From Candidatus Eisenbacteria bacterium (GTDB lineage Bacteria; Eisenbacteria; RBG-16-71-46), in contig JADLBL010000005.1 in assembly GCA_020847735.1 (NCBI GenBank), forward strand, positions 1 through 48,811: 48,811 nucleotides of DNA. The letters run 5' to 3'. The notes beneath the pieces were generated by a model. The model was not told the DNA's origin. It searched no databases and saw nothing but the letters and a program-made list of their open reading frames with translations. Below, one piece after another: positions 42,609-48,811 of this stretch; positions within the stretch are counted from its first letter, which is position 1; every line of letters begins with the position of its first letter. Position numbers and translations under genes: made by a program.

Positions 42609-44195
42609 TCACCACGGCGTCGGCCGGTAGTCCTTCAGGAATTGTCCCCAGACGTGCACGCCGGTGTTGGCGCCGGCGACGATCGGGTCGGTGATGCGCG
42701 CCGCGCCGTCCACGATGTCGAGCGGCGGCGCGAAGCGGTGCTCGACCGCCTTGCGCTCGGCGATCACGGCCGGGTCCTCGTCGGTCACCCAGCCGGTGTC
42801 CACGCTGTTCATGTGGATGCCGTCGTGGAAGTAGTCGGCCGCCGAGGTGCGCGTCATCATGTTGAGCGCGGCCTTCGCCATGTTCGTGTGCGGGTGCCGC
42901 GTGGTCTTGGCCTTGCGGTAGAACTGACCTTCCATGGCCGAGACGTTGACGATGTGCTTGTCGCGTTCCGGCGTCCGCGTCATCAGGGGCTTGAGGCGCG
43001 CGTTGAGCACGAACGGCGCGACCGCGTTGACGAGCTGCACTTCGAGCAGCTCGACCGACGAAACCTCGTCGAGCAGCAGCCGCCAGGAGTTGCGCCCGCG
43101 CAGGTCCACCTGCTGCAGGTCCTGGTCGAGGCGTCCCCGCGGAAACAGGTCCTGCTGCGCCCGCCGCTCCTCGGGCAGCAACCGCACCTGCGAAAGCTCG
43201 GCGGCGTGCGTGAGGCCCGCCACCTCATGGAGGGCGCGATCCGCCGCGACGGGCGGCGCGCCCGGGCCCTCGGGCAGCAGGTGATAGCCGCGCAGGCCCT
43301 CGTAGGCCCCGAGCAGCCGGCGCACTTCGGGCCGCAGGTGCGCGTGCGAGGCGGTCTCGCCCGCGAGCATGTGCTCGTAGTACTCCGGCGGCCGGCGCAC
43401 CGTCTGGCAGGCGTTGTTGACGATGTAGTCGAGCCGGTCGCGCGTCGCCAGCAGGTGACGGCAGAAGGCCTCGACGCTCGGCGTGTGCCTCAGGTCGAGC
43501 CCGAAGATCTCGAGACGGTCACGCCACCCGGCGAAATCCGGCTCACGCGCGTAACGCTCGGCCGAGTCGCGCGGAAAGCGCGTCGTCACGATGAGCCGCG
43601 CACCGCACCGCAGCAGCTTGAGACCGGCCTGGTAGCCGATCTTGACGCGGCCGCCGGTCACCAGCGCGACGCGGCCGCGCAGGTCGGCCAGCTCGCCGCG
43701 CTTTCGAAGGTTGAACTCGCCGCATTCCGGGCAGAGCTGGTCGTAGAACGGATGCAGCGTCGTGTAGTCGCGTTTGCAGACGTAGCAGTTCTGCTCCCGC
43801 TCGGCGACGGTGTTCGCGGGATCGGCCACCTGATCCTCGGGCGAGAACTCCCTGGCGCCCGCCGGCAGCGCCGCGTCGGGCGTCGTGAAGACGGGCCGGC
43901 GGCGCAGCGTGCGGATGCCCGAGCGCTCCAGCGCGCGTTCATCCCGCTCCGCCGCCCGTTCCTTGCGCGCGCGCGCCATCTCCTTGACGAGCCGGCGCCG
44001 GTCGGCGGGAGTCGGGTGATAGACCGTGCCGGCGGCGGTGGCGAGCCGCCGGCGTTCCTCGCGGGTGAGCGGTTCGAGCAGCCGCCGGTTCGCGGCGATC
44101 TGCTCGAGCACGGTGAGCGCCTCGCGCAGCCGCTCGGGCGTTGGCGCGGGCGCGCTCGAATCGGCGGCCCGCGGAGCGTCGTCGGGATTCGTCAT
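42609..44195 (-). CDS. Zinc-ribbon/SDR fusion oxidoreductase lacking the catalytic Tyr
   Basis: A 528-residue protein. Residues 1-130 are charged and helical. A zinc ribbon follows with C137/C140 and C155/C158 (CYVC...CPEC). From 172 on is a short-chain dehydrogenase: TGGRVKIG (180-187), the NNA motif at 260-262, and NVSAMEG with Ser419. The catalytic YxxxK position reads T437-N-M-A-K441, so Tyr is replaced by Thr. An insertion of about 100 residues (about 270-370) is also unusual. Start ATG 44195 begins MTNPDD. A NAD(P)-binding or pseudo-enzyme role is possible; the substrate is unknown. Confidence 0.85.
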   Translation of the reverse strand: MTNPDDAPRAADSSAPAPTPERLREALTVLEQIAANRRLLEPLTREERRRLATAAGTVYHPTPADRRRLVKEMARARKERAAERDERALERSGIRTLRRRPVFTTPDAALPAGAREFSPEDQVADPANTVAEREQNCYVCKRDYTTLHPFYDQLCPECGEFNLRKRGELADLRGRVALVTGGRVKIGYQAGLKLLRCGARLIVTTRFPRDSAERYAREPDFAGWRDRLEIFGLDLRHTPSVEAFCRHLLATRDRLDYIVNNACQTVRRPPEYYEHMLAGETASHAHLRPEVRRLLGAYEGLRGYHLLPEGPGAPPVAADRALHEVAGLTHAAELSQVRLLPEERRAQQDLFPRGRLDQDLQQVDLRGRNSWRLLLDEVSSVELLEVQLVNAVAPFVLNARLKPLMTRTPERDKHIVNVSAMEGQFYRKAKTTRHPHTNMAKAALNMMTRTSAADYFHDGIHMNSVDTGWVTDEDPAVIAERKAVEHRFAPPLDIVDGAARITDPIVAGANTGVHVWGQFLKDYRPTPW

Positions 44196-44314
44196 GGCGT
44201 GGAAGGGTAGTCGAGCGGCGCCGCGCGGCCCAGCCGTGGCGGGCGGGACGCGTCCGCCAAAAAAGGTCCCGCGATCCCCCCGGGGGAGTGCGCAGCGGCC
44301 GCCACCCCGCGGCG

Positions 44315-45811
44315 TCACGGCGTGGGCGCGCCTCCGGCCTCGGGCCCCCACACGGTGACGCTCCCGAAATGCCGCGAGCGGCCCGCCGCCGCCGAGTCGA
44401 ACAGCGCCGCCGCCTCGGTTCCGTTGCGCCCGCCGTGGCGCACGCGCACGCCCCACCAGCGGCTGCCCGCCGGACGCGGCTCGCCGAACGCCGCGGGCCC
44501 GACGCGCAGCGAGTCGGCGATCACGAGCGCGCCCTCGTAGTAGGGGAACTTCGCGTCGAACCACAGCAGCTGGATGCGCGCCAGCCGCGGTTCGTGATGG
44601 ACGAGGAACAGCAGCGCGTGCGTGTCGGCGCAGAACACGATGTCACCCGGGCGCACGGAGCCGCGCAGCAGGCGGTTCGCGCTCGCCAGGTCGGCCGCCT
44701 CGCCGTAGGGCCCGCGCAGCGCGATCGAACGCGTCTCCATGCCGAGCAGCCCCACGAACAGCAGCCACGGCGCGAGGCGGACCGGCGCGGACCGGTCCCG
44801 CGCGAGGTCGGCCAGCGAGACGAGTCCGGCGGCCGCGACCGCGAGCAGCGGCGGGACCGCGTAGTACATGTAGCGCGCCGTGAAGACGTGCGCGCCGCGC
44901 GTGCCGAGCCAGTAGGCGGCGAGCACCGGCGCCACCCCGACGAACGCGAGGAACGCCGCGGGCCGGCGGTCCGCGGCGCGCCGGAACGCGAGCGCGCCGA
45001 GCGCGAGAAAGACCGGGATCAGGTAGGTGACGCTCCCGGAGGCGTGGCGCAGCCAGTCACGCAGGTCGCGCGCGTCGGGCGGCCCGGTCCAGTGATCGGC
45101 CTCGAGCCGGGCGTTCTGCCGCAGGAAGGTCGGCAGTTGCGGCAGGAACAGCGCCGCGACGACCAGGTGCAGTCCGATCCAGCCGAGCGCGCGCCGGCGC
45201 GTTCCGTCCGTGCGCCAGGCCAGCAGAAGTCCGGCCAGCCCGGTGAAGGCGAGAATCAGCCCCGAGAGGTAGTGCGTGTAGAGCGCGAGCGTCGCCGCCA
45301 CGACGTAGCCCGCCGCGTACCGCGCGCCGCCGGCCGACAGCCAGCGCCACGCGAGCCACCAGGCGGCCGTGAGCTCGAGCCAGAAGAGCGCGTAGACGCG
45401 CGCCTCCTGCGAGAAGTAGACGTGCACAGGGTGAACCGCGAGCAGCGCGGCCGCCACGAGGCCGGCGCGCGCGCCGAAGGCGGCGCGGCCGAGCAGGAAC
45501 ACGGCGACGATCGTCGCGAGCCCGAAGCCGACGGACAACGAGCGCAGCCACGGCGTGGACTCGCCGCCCAGCGCCTCCCAACCGGCGACCAGCAGCGTGT
45601 GCAGCGGGGGATGGACGTCGCGCGCCATGCGCGCGATCACCGCGGCGGCGCCGCCGCGGGCCGCCCACGTCGTGTAGATCTCGTCGAACCACATCGGCGC
45701 GCGCCCGGATTCGAAGACGCGCGCCACGGCTCCGGCGACGAGAATGGCGCCCAGCGCCGCCCGGTGGGCGGGGCGCAGGCGCTGGGGATCGGTGGGTGAG
45801 TCCGGCTTCAT
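44315..45811 (-). CDS. GT39/ArnT-like membrane glycosyltransferase
   Basis: A 498-residue polytopic glycosyltransferase of the PMT/ArnT (GT-C) type, using lipid-linked sugar. The first membrane helix spans about 19-33 and leads to the acidic catalytic loop MWFDEIYTTW (D43-E44), then HPPLHTLL (H67) and the late SQEARVYAL motif. About 11 helices are predicted, with a soluble C-terminal domain of about 100 residues outside. The acceptor may be a protein, lipid A or polysaccharide. Start ATG 45811 abuts a hairpin (45813-45842) and lacks a Shine-Dalgarno, so translation may depend on that structure. Confidence 0.85.
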   Translation of the reverse strand: MKPDSPTDPQRLRPAHRAALGAILVAGAVARVFESGRAPMWFDEIYTTWAARGGAAAVIARMARDVHPPLHTLLVAGWEALGGESTPWLRSLSVGFGLATIVAVFLLGRAAFGARAGLVAAALLAVHPVHVYFSQEARVYALFWLELTAAWWLAWRWLSAGGARYAAGYVVAATLALYTHYLSGLILAFTGLAGLLLAWRTDGTRRRALGWIGLHLVVAALFLPQLPTFLRQNARLEADHWTGPPDARDLRDWLRHASGSVTYLIPVFLALGALAFRRAADRRPAAFLAFVGVAPVLAAYWLGTRGAHVFTARYMYYAVPPLLAVAAAGLVSLADLARDRSAPVRLAPWLLFVGLLGMETRSIALRGPYGEAADLASANRLLRGSVRPGDIVFCADTHALLFLVHHEPRLARIQLLWFDAKFPYYEGALVIADSLRVGPAAFGEPRPAGSRWWGVRVRHGGRNGTEAAALFDSAAAGRSRHFGSVTVWGPEAGGAPTP

Positions 45812-45812
45812 G

Positions 45813-45842
45813 GGATGCGGTCCTCGCGGGCGGACCGCATCC
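45813..45842 (-). promoter_or_regulatory. Hairpin between trx operon and glycosyltransferase start
   Basis: GGATGCGGTCC (45813-45823) and its perfect complement (45832-45842) form an 11-bp stem with an 8-base loop. It ends at the stop codon of the small Cys-rich gene and, on the other side, one base before ATG 45811. It may be a terminator for thioredoxin transcripts or a structure controlling the downstream start. No T-tract follows. Confidence 0.55.
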
Positions 45843-46048
45843 TACTTCCGCAGCAGGCGCTCCCACCACGAGCGGCCGCCGCCGGCGGCGCGGCGCGCCG
45901 CCCGGGCCGCGCGGCGCGCCGCCTCGCGCTCCTCGCGGCAGCGGCAGCGCAGCTCGCGCGGCACGTCGGCCAGCACCATCTCGATGTGCATCCCGCACCC
46001 GGCATACGTGGGCTTGCCGCAGGTGCGGCAACTGGTCCGGTAGCACAT
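45842..46048 (-). CDS. Small Cys-rich protein paired with thioredoxin
   Basis: A 68-residue protein. The N-terminal half has six Cys (C2, C7, C10, C18, C35, C37) including CRTC and a CGMH motif, suggesting a zinc-binding or redox-active mini domain. The second half is a basic Ala/Arg helix ending GGRSWWERLLRK. Start ATG 46048 lies two bases after the thioredoxin stop (TAG, 46053-46051), so translation is coupled. No family is recognised; it may bind metal or be a thioredoxin substrate. Confidence 0.65.
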   Translation of the reverse strand: MCYRTSCRTCGKPTYAGCGMHIEMVLADVPRELRCRCREEREAARRAARAARRAAGGGRSWWERLLRK

Positions 46049-46050
46049 GG

Positions 46051-46437
46051 CTAGGCGCCGCCCTCCGGCGGGCCGCCGGACTTCGCTTCCTCGGCGATCG
46101 CGCGCCGGACCTCGGCCATGTCCAGCGCCTTCGCCTTTTCGACCACCTCGTCGAGCGCCGCCGCGGGCAGCGCGCCCGCCTGCGCCATGAGCAGCACGCC
46201 GTCGCGAATCACCGCGAGCGTCGGGATGCCCTGCACGTTGAACGCCGCCGCCAGCTCGGGCTGGGCTTCGGTGTCGATCTTCCCGAACACCACGTCGGGA
46301 TGCCGGGACGAGGCGGCCTCGAAGACGGGTCCGAACGTGCGGCACGGGCCGCACCAGCCCGCCCAGAAGTCCAGCAGGACGAGGCCCTGCCGGACGGTGG
46401 ACTCGAAGTTGTCGCGGGTGACTGAAATGGTCGGCAC
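46051..46437 (-). CDS. Thioredoxin
   Basis: A 128-residue thioredoxin with the classical site WAGWCGPC (C29, C32), the cis-Pro loop GIPTLAVIRDG, and Asp24 in LLDFW. A 20-residue C-terminal extension follows (DMAEVRRAIAEEAKSGGPPEGGA). Start is GTG 46437, preceded by AAAGGAGAT six bases upstream; no ATG precedes it in frame. The acidic tail is longer than in E. coli. It is cotranscribed with a small Cys-rich protein. Confidence 0.93.
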   Translation of the reverse strand: MPTISVTRDNFESTVRQGLVLLDFWAGWCGPCRTFGPVFEAASSRHPDVVFGKIDTEAQPELAAAFNVQGIPTLAVIRDGVLLMAQAGALPAAALDEVVEKAKALDMAEVRRAIAEEAKSGGPPEGGA

Positions 46438-46591
46438 GAAGGATCTCCTTTCGGCCAGTAGGAGTCGGCCGGCGGCAAAAGGATTCGCGGCCGGTGCCGG
46501 GCCGCCGGCTCCGTCGGCGTGCCGGGGTTTCGACCCCGCAGCGCCGGGGGCGAAGGCGATCCCGCGTCCGCGTGCTACCGTGCCCCCTTCC

Positions 46592-47845
46592 ATGTCCCTG
46601 CTCCCCGATTCGCCGGCGCTGGCCGCGCTGCGCCATCGCAACTTCCGGCTGCTCTGGTTCGGCCAGCTCGCCTCCACGGCCGGCTCGATGATGCAGAACG
46701 CCGCGCTGCTGTGGCACGTCTCGCTGCTCGTTCCGCCGCACAAGCGCGGCCTCGCCCTCGGCCTGGTGGGGCTCGTCCGCGTCGTGCCGATCGTCGGCTT
46801 TTCGATGGTCAGCGGCGTGCTGGCCGACGCCCTCGACCGCCGCCGGCTCATGCTGGTCACGCAGACGGGTATGGCCCTCGCGGCGGGCACGCTCGCCTGG
46901 CTGGCCTTCTCGGGCGCGCGCTCGCCCTGGCCGCTCTACGTGCTCGCGGCCGTCGGCTCGGCCTTCGGCTCGTTCGACGGCCCCGCGCGCCATTCGCTCA
47001 TCCCGACGCTGGTGCCGCGCGAGGACCTGCCCAACGCGCTGGCGCTCAACTCGCTCATGTTCCAGGCCGCCTCGGTCGTGGGCCCCGCCGCGGGCGGGAT
47101 CGTGATCGCCGCGCTGGGCGTCGGCTGGGCGTACCTGCTCAACGCGCTGTCGTTCCTGTGCGTGATCGGCGCGTTGCTGCTGATGCGCGAGGTGCCGGGG
47201 CGCGGGCCGGGACATTCGCCCGACATCAGCCTGCGCGCCGCGCGCGAAGGTTTCGCGTTCGTGTTCCGCACGCCGCTCATCCGCTCCACCATGCTGCTCG
47301 ATTTCGTGGCCACGTTCTTCGCCTCGGCGACCGCGCTGCTGCCGATCTACGCGCAGGACATCCTGCGCGTCGGCGCGCACGGCTACGGCCTGCTCGCGGC
47401 CGCGCCGTCGGCGGGCGCGCTGCTCATGAGCCTCGTGCTCGCGCCGGCCATTCCGCACATCGACCGCCGCGGCCGGGTCCTTCTGTGGGCGGTGGCCGGC
47501 TACGGGCTCGCGACCATCGCCTTCGGCGTCTCGCGCTCGTTCGCGCTCACGTTCGCGTGCCTCGCCGTCACCGGCGCGGCCGACACCGTGAGCACGGTGA
47601 TCCGCAACATCGTCCGCCAGCTCACGACCCCCGACGCGATGCGCGGGCGCATGACGAGCGTGAACATGATGTTCTTCATGGGCGGGCCGCAGCTCGGCGA
47701 GCTCGAGGCGGGCCTGGTGGCGAACGCCTGGGGCGCGCCGATCTCGGTGGTGACGGGCGGCATCGGCTGCCTGCTCGCGACCGGCTGGATCGCGGCGCGC
47801 ACGCCCGAGCTGCGCGCCCACCGCCGGGAGGAGACGACCGGCTGA
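46592..47845 (+). CDS. MFS exporter (EntS/MFS_3-like)
   Basis: A 417-residue major facilitator with 12 predicted helices. Motifs typical of MFS_3 are FRLLWFGQLASTAGSMMQ in TM1, the A-motif GVLADALDRRRLM after TM2, and the TM4-5 loop GPARHSLIPTLVPREDLPNALALNS. Such proteins export siderophores or drugs. Start ATG 46592 has no Shine-Dalgarno; a -10-like TACCGT (46576-46581) is ten bases upstream, hinting at a leaderless message. The direction changes from the thioredoxin operon here. Confidence 0.92.
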   Translation: MSLLPDSPALAALRHRNFRLLWFGQLASTAGSMMQNAALLWHVSLLVPPHKRGLALGLVGLVRVVPIVGFSMVSGVLADALDRRRLMLVTQTGMALAAGTLAWLAFSGARSPWPLYVLAAVGSAFGSFDGPARHSLIPTLVPREDLPNALALNSLMFQAASVVGPAAGGIVIAALGVGWAYLLNALSFLCVIGALLLMREVPGRGPGHSPDISLRAAREGFAFVFRTPLIRSTMLLDFVATFFASATALLPIYAQDILRVGAHGYGLLAAAPSAGALLMSLVLAPAIPHIDRRGRVLLWAVAGYGLATIAFGVSRSFALTFACLAVTGAADTVSTVIRNIVRQLTTPDAMRGRMTSVNMMFFMGGPQLGELEAGLVANAWGAPISVVTGGIGCLLATGWIAARTPELRAHRREETTG

Positions 47846-47888
47846 CGCGCGACCGCGCCTGCGGGCCACGGAACCGAGGGAGGACGGC

Positions 47889-48410
47889 ATGACCTCGAGC
47901 CTGATGATCAATCGCGCCCCCGTGATGACGCTGTGGGCGGCGGTCGTCGCCGAGCGGCTCGGATACGACCACGCCGCGGCGCTCACGCTCGGCAAGGCCG
48001 TCGCCGGCATGAACGCCGCCGCGAAGGCGCGCCGCCTCAGGCTCGCCGAGCCCGCGAAGGAGCCGGCGGGGAGGAAGAAGCCGCCGCGCGAGCGCACGGT
48101 CGAGCTGCTCGGCCGGTTGGTGCCGGTCGTCGAGACGAAGTCGGGCCTGCGGGCCGTCGCGAAGGAGCGTCCGGAGGACCCCGCAGCCGTCGAGCGCTAC
48201 CTGGCGGGCAAGTTCGGCGACGCGCTCGAGGACGTGCGCACGGCGTTCCGCGCGCTCGCGCGCTCGCGCACTCCGGCGGCGCTGGCCGCCGAGGCCTACG
48301 CGCTCTACGAAGCCTTCCGCCCCGCGATCCCCGAAGGTGTCCGCGGCTGGGGCGCGGCGGGCCGGCTCGACCTGGCGCTGGTGCGCAAGCTCGCGACGGC
48401 GCGGAGGTGA
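47889..48410 (+). CDS. Conserved-looking helical protein of unknown function
   Basis: A 173-residue soluble, helix-rich protein I do not recognise. The N-terminal half (MINRAPVMTLWAAVVAERLGYDHAAALTLGKAVAG) resembles an annotated but uncharacterised bacterial family in which INRAP.LTLWA is the most fixed part. A basic linker (RKKPPRERT) follows, then a second helical half. ATG 47889 has GGGAGGACGGC before it. It follows the MFS gene by 43 bases in the same direction, so may be cotranscribed. Confidence 0.6.
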   Translation: MTSSLMINRAPVMTLWAAVVAERLGYDHAAALTLGKAVAGMNAAAKARRLRLAEPAKEPAGRKKPPRERTVELLGRLVPVVETKSGLRAVAKERPEDPAAVERYLAGKFGDALEDVRTAFRALARSRTPAALAAEAYALYEAFRPAIPEGVRGWGAAGRLDLALVRKLATARR

Positions 48411-48455
48411 GCGGGCGCCGCGGCCGGGCGGCTGATGCCGAACCGCCAAGAGTCC

Positions 48456-48480
48456 TTCAGCAGGCTGCTGAAAAAAGACC
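48456..48480. mobile_element. Terminal inverted-repeat-like end of a decayed insertion sequence
   Basis: TTCAGCAG-G-CTGCTGAA is a 17-bp palindrome at 48456-48472 followed by an A6 run to 48476. CAGGCTGCTGAAAAAA is the style of end seen in IS5/IS1182-like elements. It lies about 115 bases beyond the 3' end of the transposase remnant, at the expected outer boundary. The other end is outside the window. Positions 48477-48587 hold only remnant sequence. Confidence 0.55.
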
Positions 48481-48587
48481 GAAACGCATGACCTTGACCA
48501 CCCCGACGAAGATCGGCCGTGGGCGGACAGCCCCGGCTGGGTGGGCTCCGAGAGGGTGGCACTCGTTTCGCTTCTGCTGCGATGGCT

Positions 48588-48811
48588 TCATCGTTCCGGC
48601 TCGATGCTCTTGAAGCTGCGGTTCGCCCGCACCAGCGTGCCGTCCTGGCTGACGTGGTGGCCGGTCACCAACCCCTTCGTCACTGCCCCGGCCACGACGG
48701 GGGCAAACAGCCAGCGGAAGATCTCGCTCTCCTTAGAACCGCTGGTTGTGGTTCTTCGTGAACGTCGTCGCGTGCCCCACCTCCGACTCCAGGTCCAGCC
48801 CCGGGAACCGC
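48588..48811 (-). pseudogene. Frameshifted, truncated IS5/IS1182-like transposase remnant
   Basis: Read on the minus strand from the window edge the frame gives RFPGLDLESEVGHATTFTKNHNQRF and then a TAA. After a one-base shift at 48735 it continues KESEIFRWLFAPVVAGAVTKG, LVTGHHVSQDGTLVRANRSF, KSIEPER and stops at 48588. The T-FTKN and (V/S)DGTLVxA blocks are typical of the DUF772 part of IS5/IS1182 transposases. A single inserted T at 48735 breaks the frame, and the rest of the catalytic domain before the element's end is missing. The gene is dead and truncated; the 5' part lies beyond the window. Confidence 0.7.

Overview
This window is the replication-origin neighbourhood of a very GC-rich, Gram-negative bacterium. 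Envelope evidence includes signal-peptide beta-barrel-like proteins, a lipobox protein, a PilY1-type adhesin with minor pilins, and two-component signalling. Gene order dnaA-dnaN-dciA-gyrB-gyrA-rex marks the chromosomal origin. No rRNA or tRNA is visible, so phylum placement is inference only: a deep, mostly uncultured lineage such as Eisenbacteria, Gemmatimonadota or Myxococcota would fit, but nothing here is diagnostic.

Layout. Positions 1-7154 hold a small outer-membrane protein, a control region with DnaA boxes, dnaA, a dnaA-dnaN intergenic region that looks like the functional origin (DnaA-box-like sites, a GC cluster, four CTA triplets, an AT-rich inverted repeat), dnaN, dciA (no recF), gyrB and a small secreted protein wedged before gyrA. 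Positions 7230-11279 carry gyrA, rex and an EamA transporter. A minus-strand ABC module (permease, ATPase, TPR/hydrolase-like protein) spans 11215-14650. Positions 14716-22535 are mostly plus-strand housekeeping or stress genes: an HDAC-fold deacetylase, a secreted two-domain protein (minus), a metallophosphoesterase, a thioredoxin-like protein coupled to a DnaQ-type exonuclease, a peroxiredoxin, a strikingly degenerate NtrC-type regulator and a membrane-anchored protein. groES-groEL (22914-24905) ends at a strong terminator. Then come a GNAT enzyme, DeoD, a transglutaminase-like membrane protein and a methyltransferase.

The main accessory system is a seven-gene minus-strand operon (28108-34030): fimT, pilV, pilW, pilX, pilY1, a small exported protein and a lipoprotein with cadherin/PKD-like repeats. 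It is preceded by a near-consensus sigma-54 promoter at 34118-34132. Immediately upstream on the other strand lies a coupled trio at 35293-39556: an exported protein, an NtrY-like kinase and an NtrX-like sigma-54 activator. Together these suggest a locally encoded signalling-to-pilus circuit.

The right part has single-chain gcvP with a terminator, a zinc-ribbon/SDR fusion lacking the catalytic Tyr, a GT39-type membrane glycosyltransferase, thioredoxin plus a tiny Cys-rich protein, an MFS exporter, an unrecognised conserved-looking protein, and a decayed insertion sequence at the edge. Translational coupling (ATGA, TGATG, GTGA overlaps) is pervasive. A recurring TTG-N17/18-TAGSCT promoter pattern appears before several genes.
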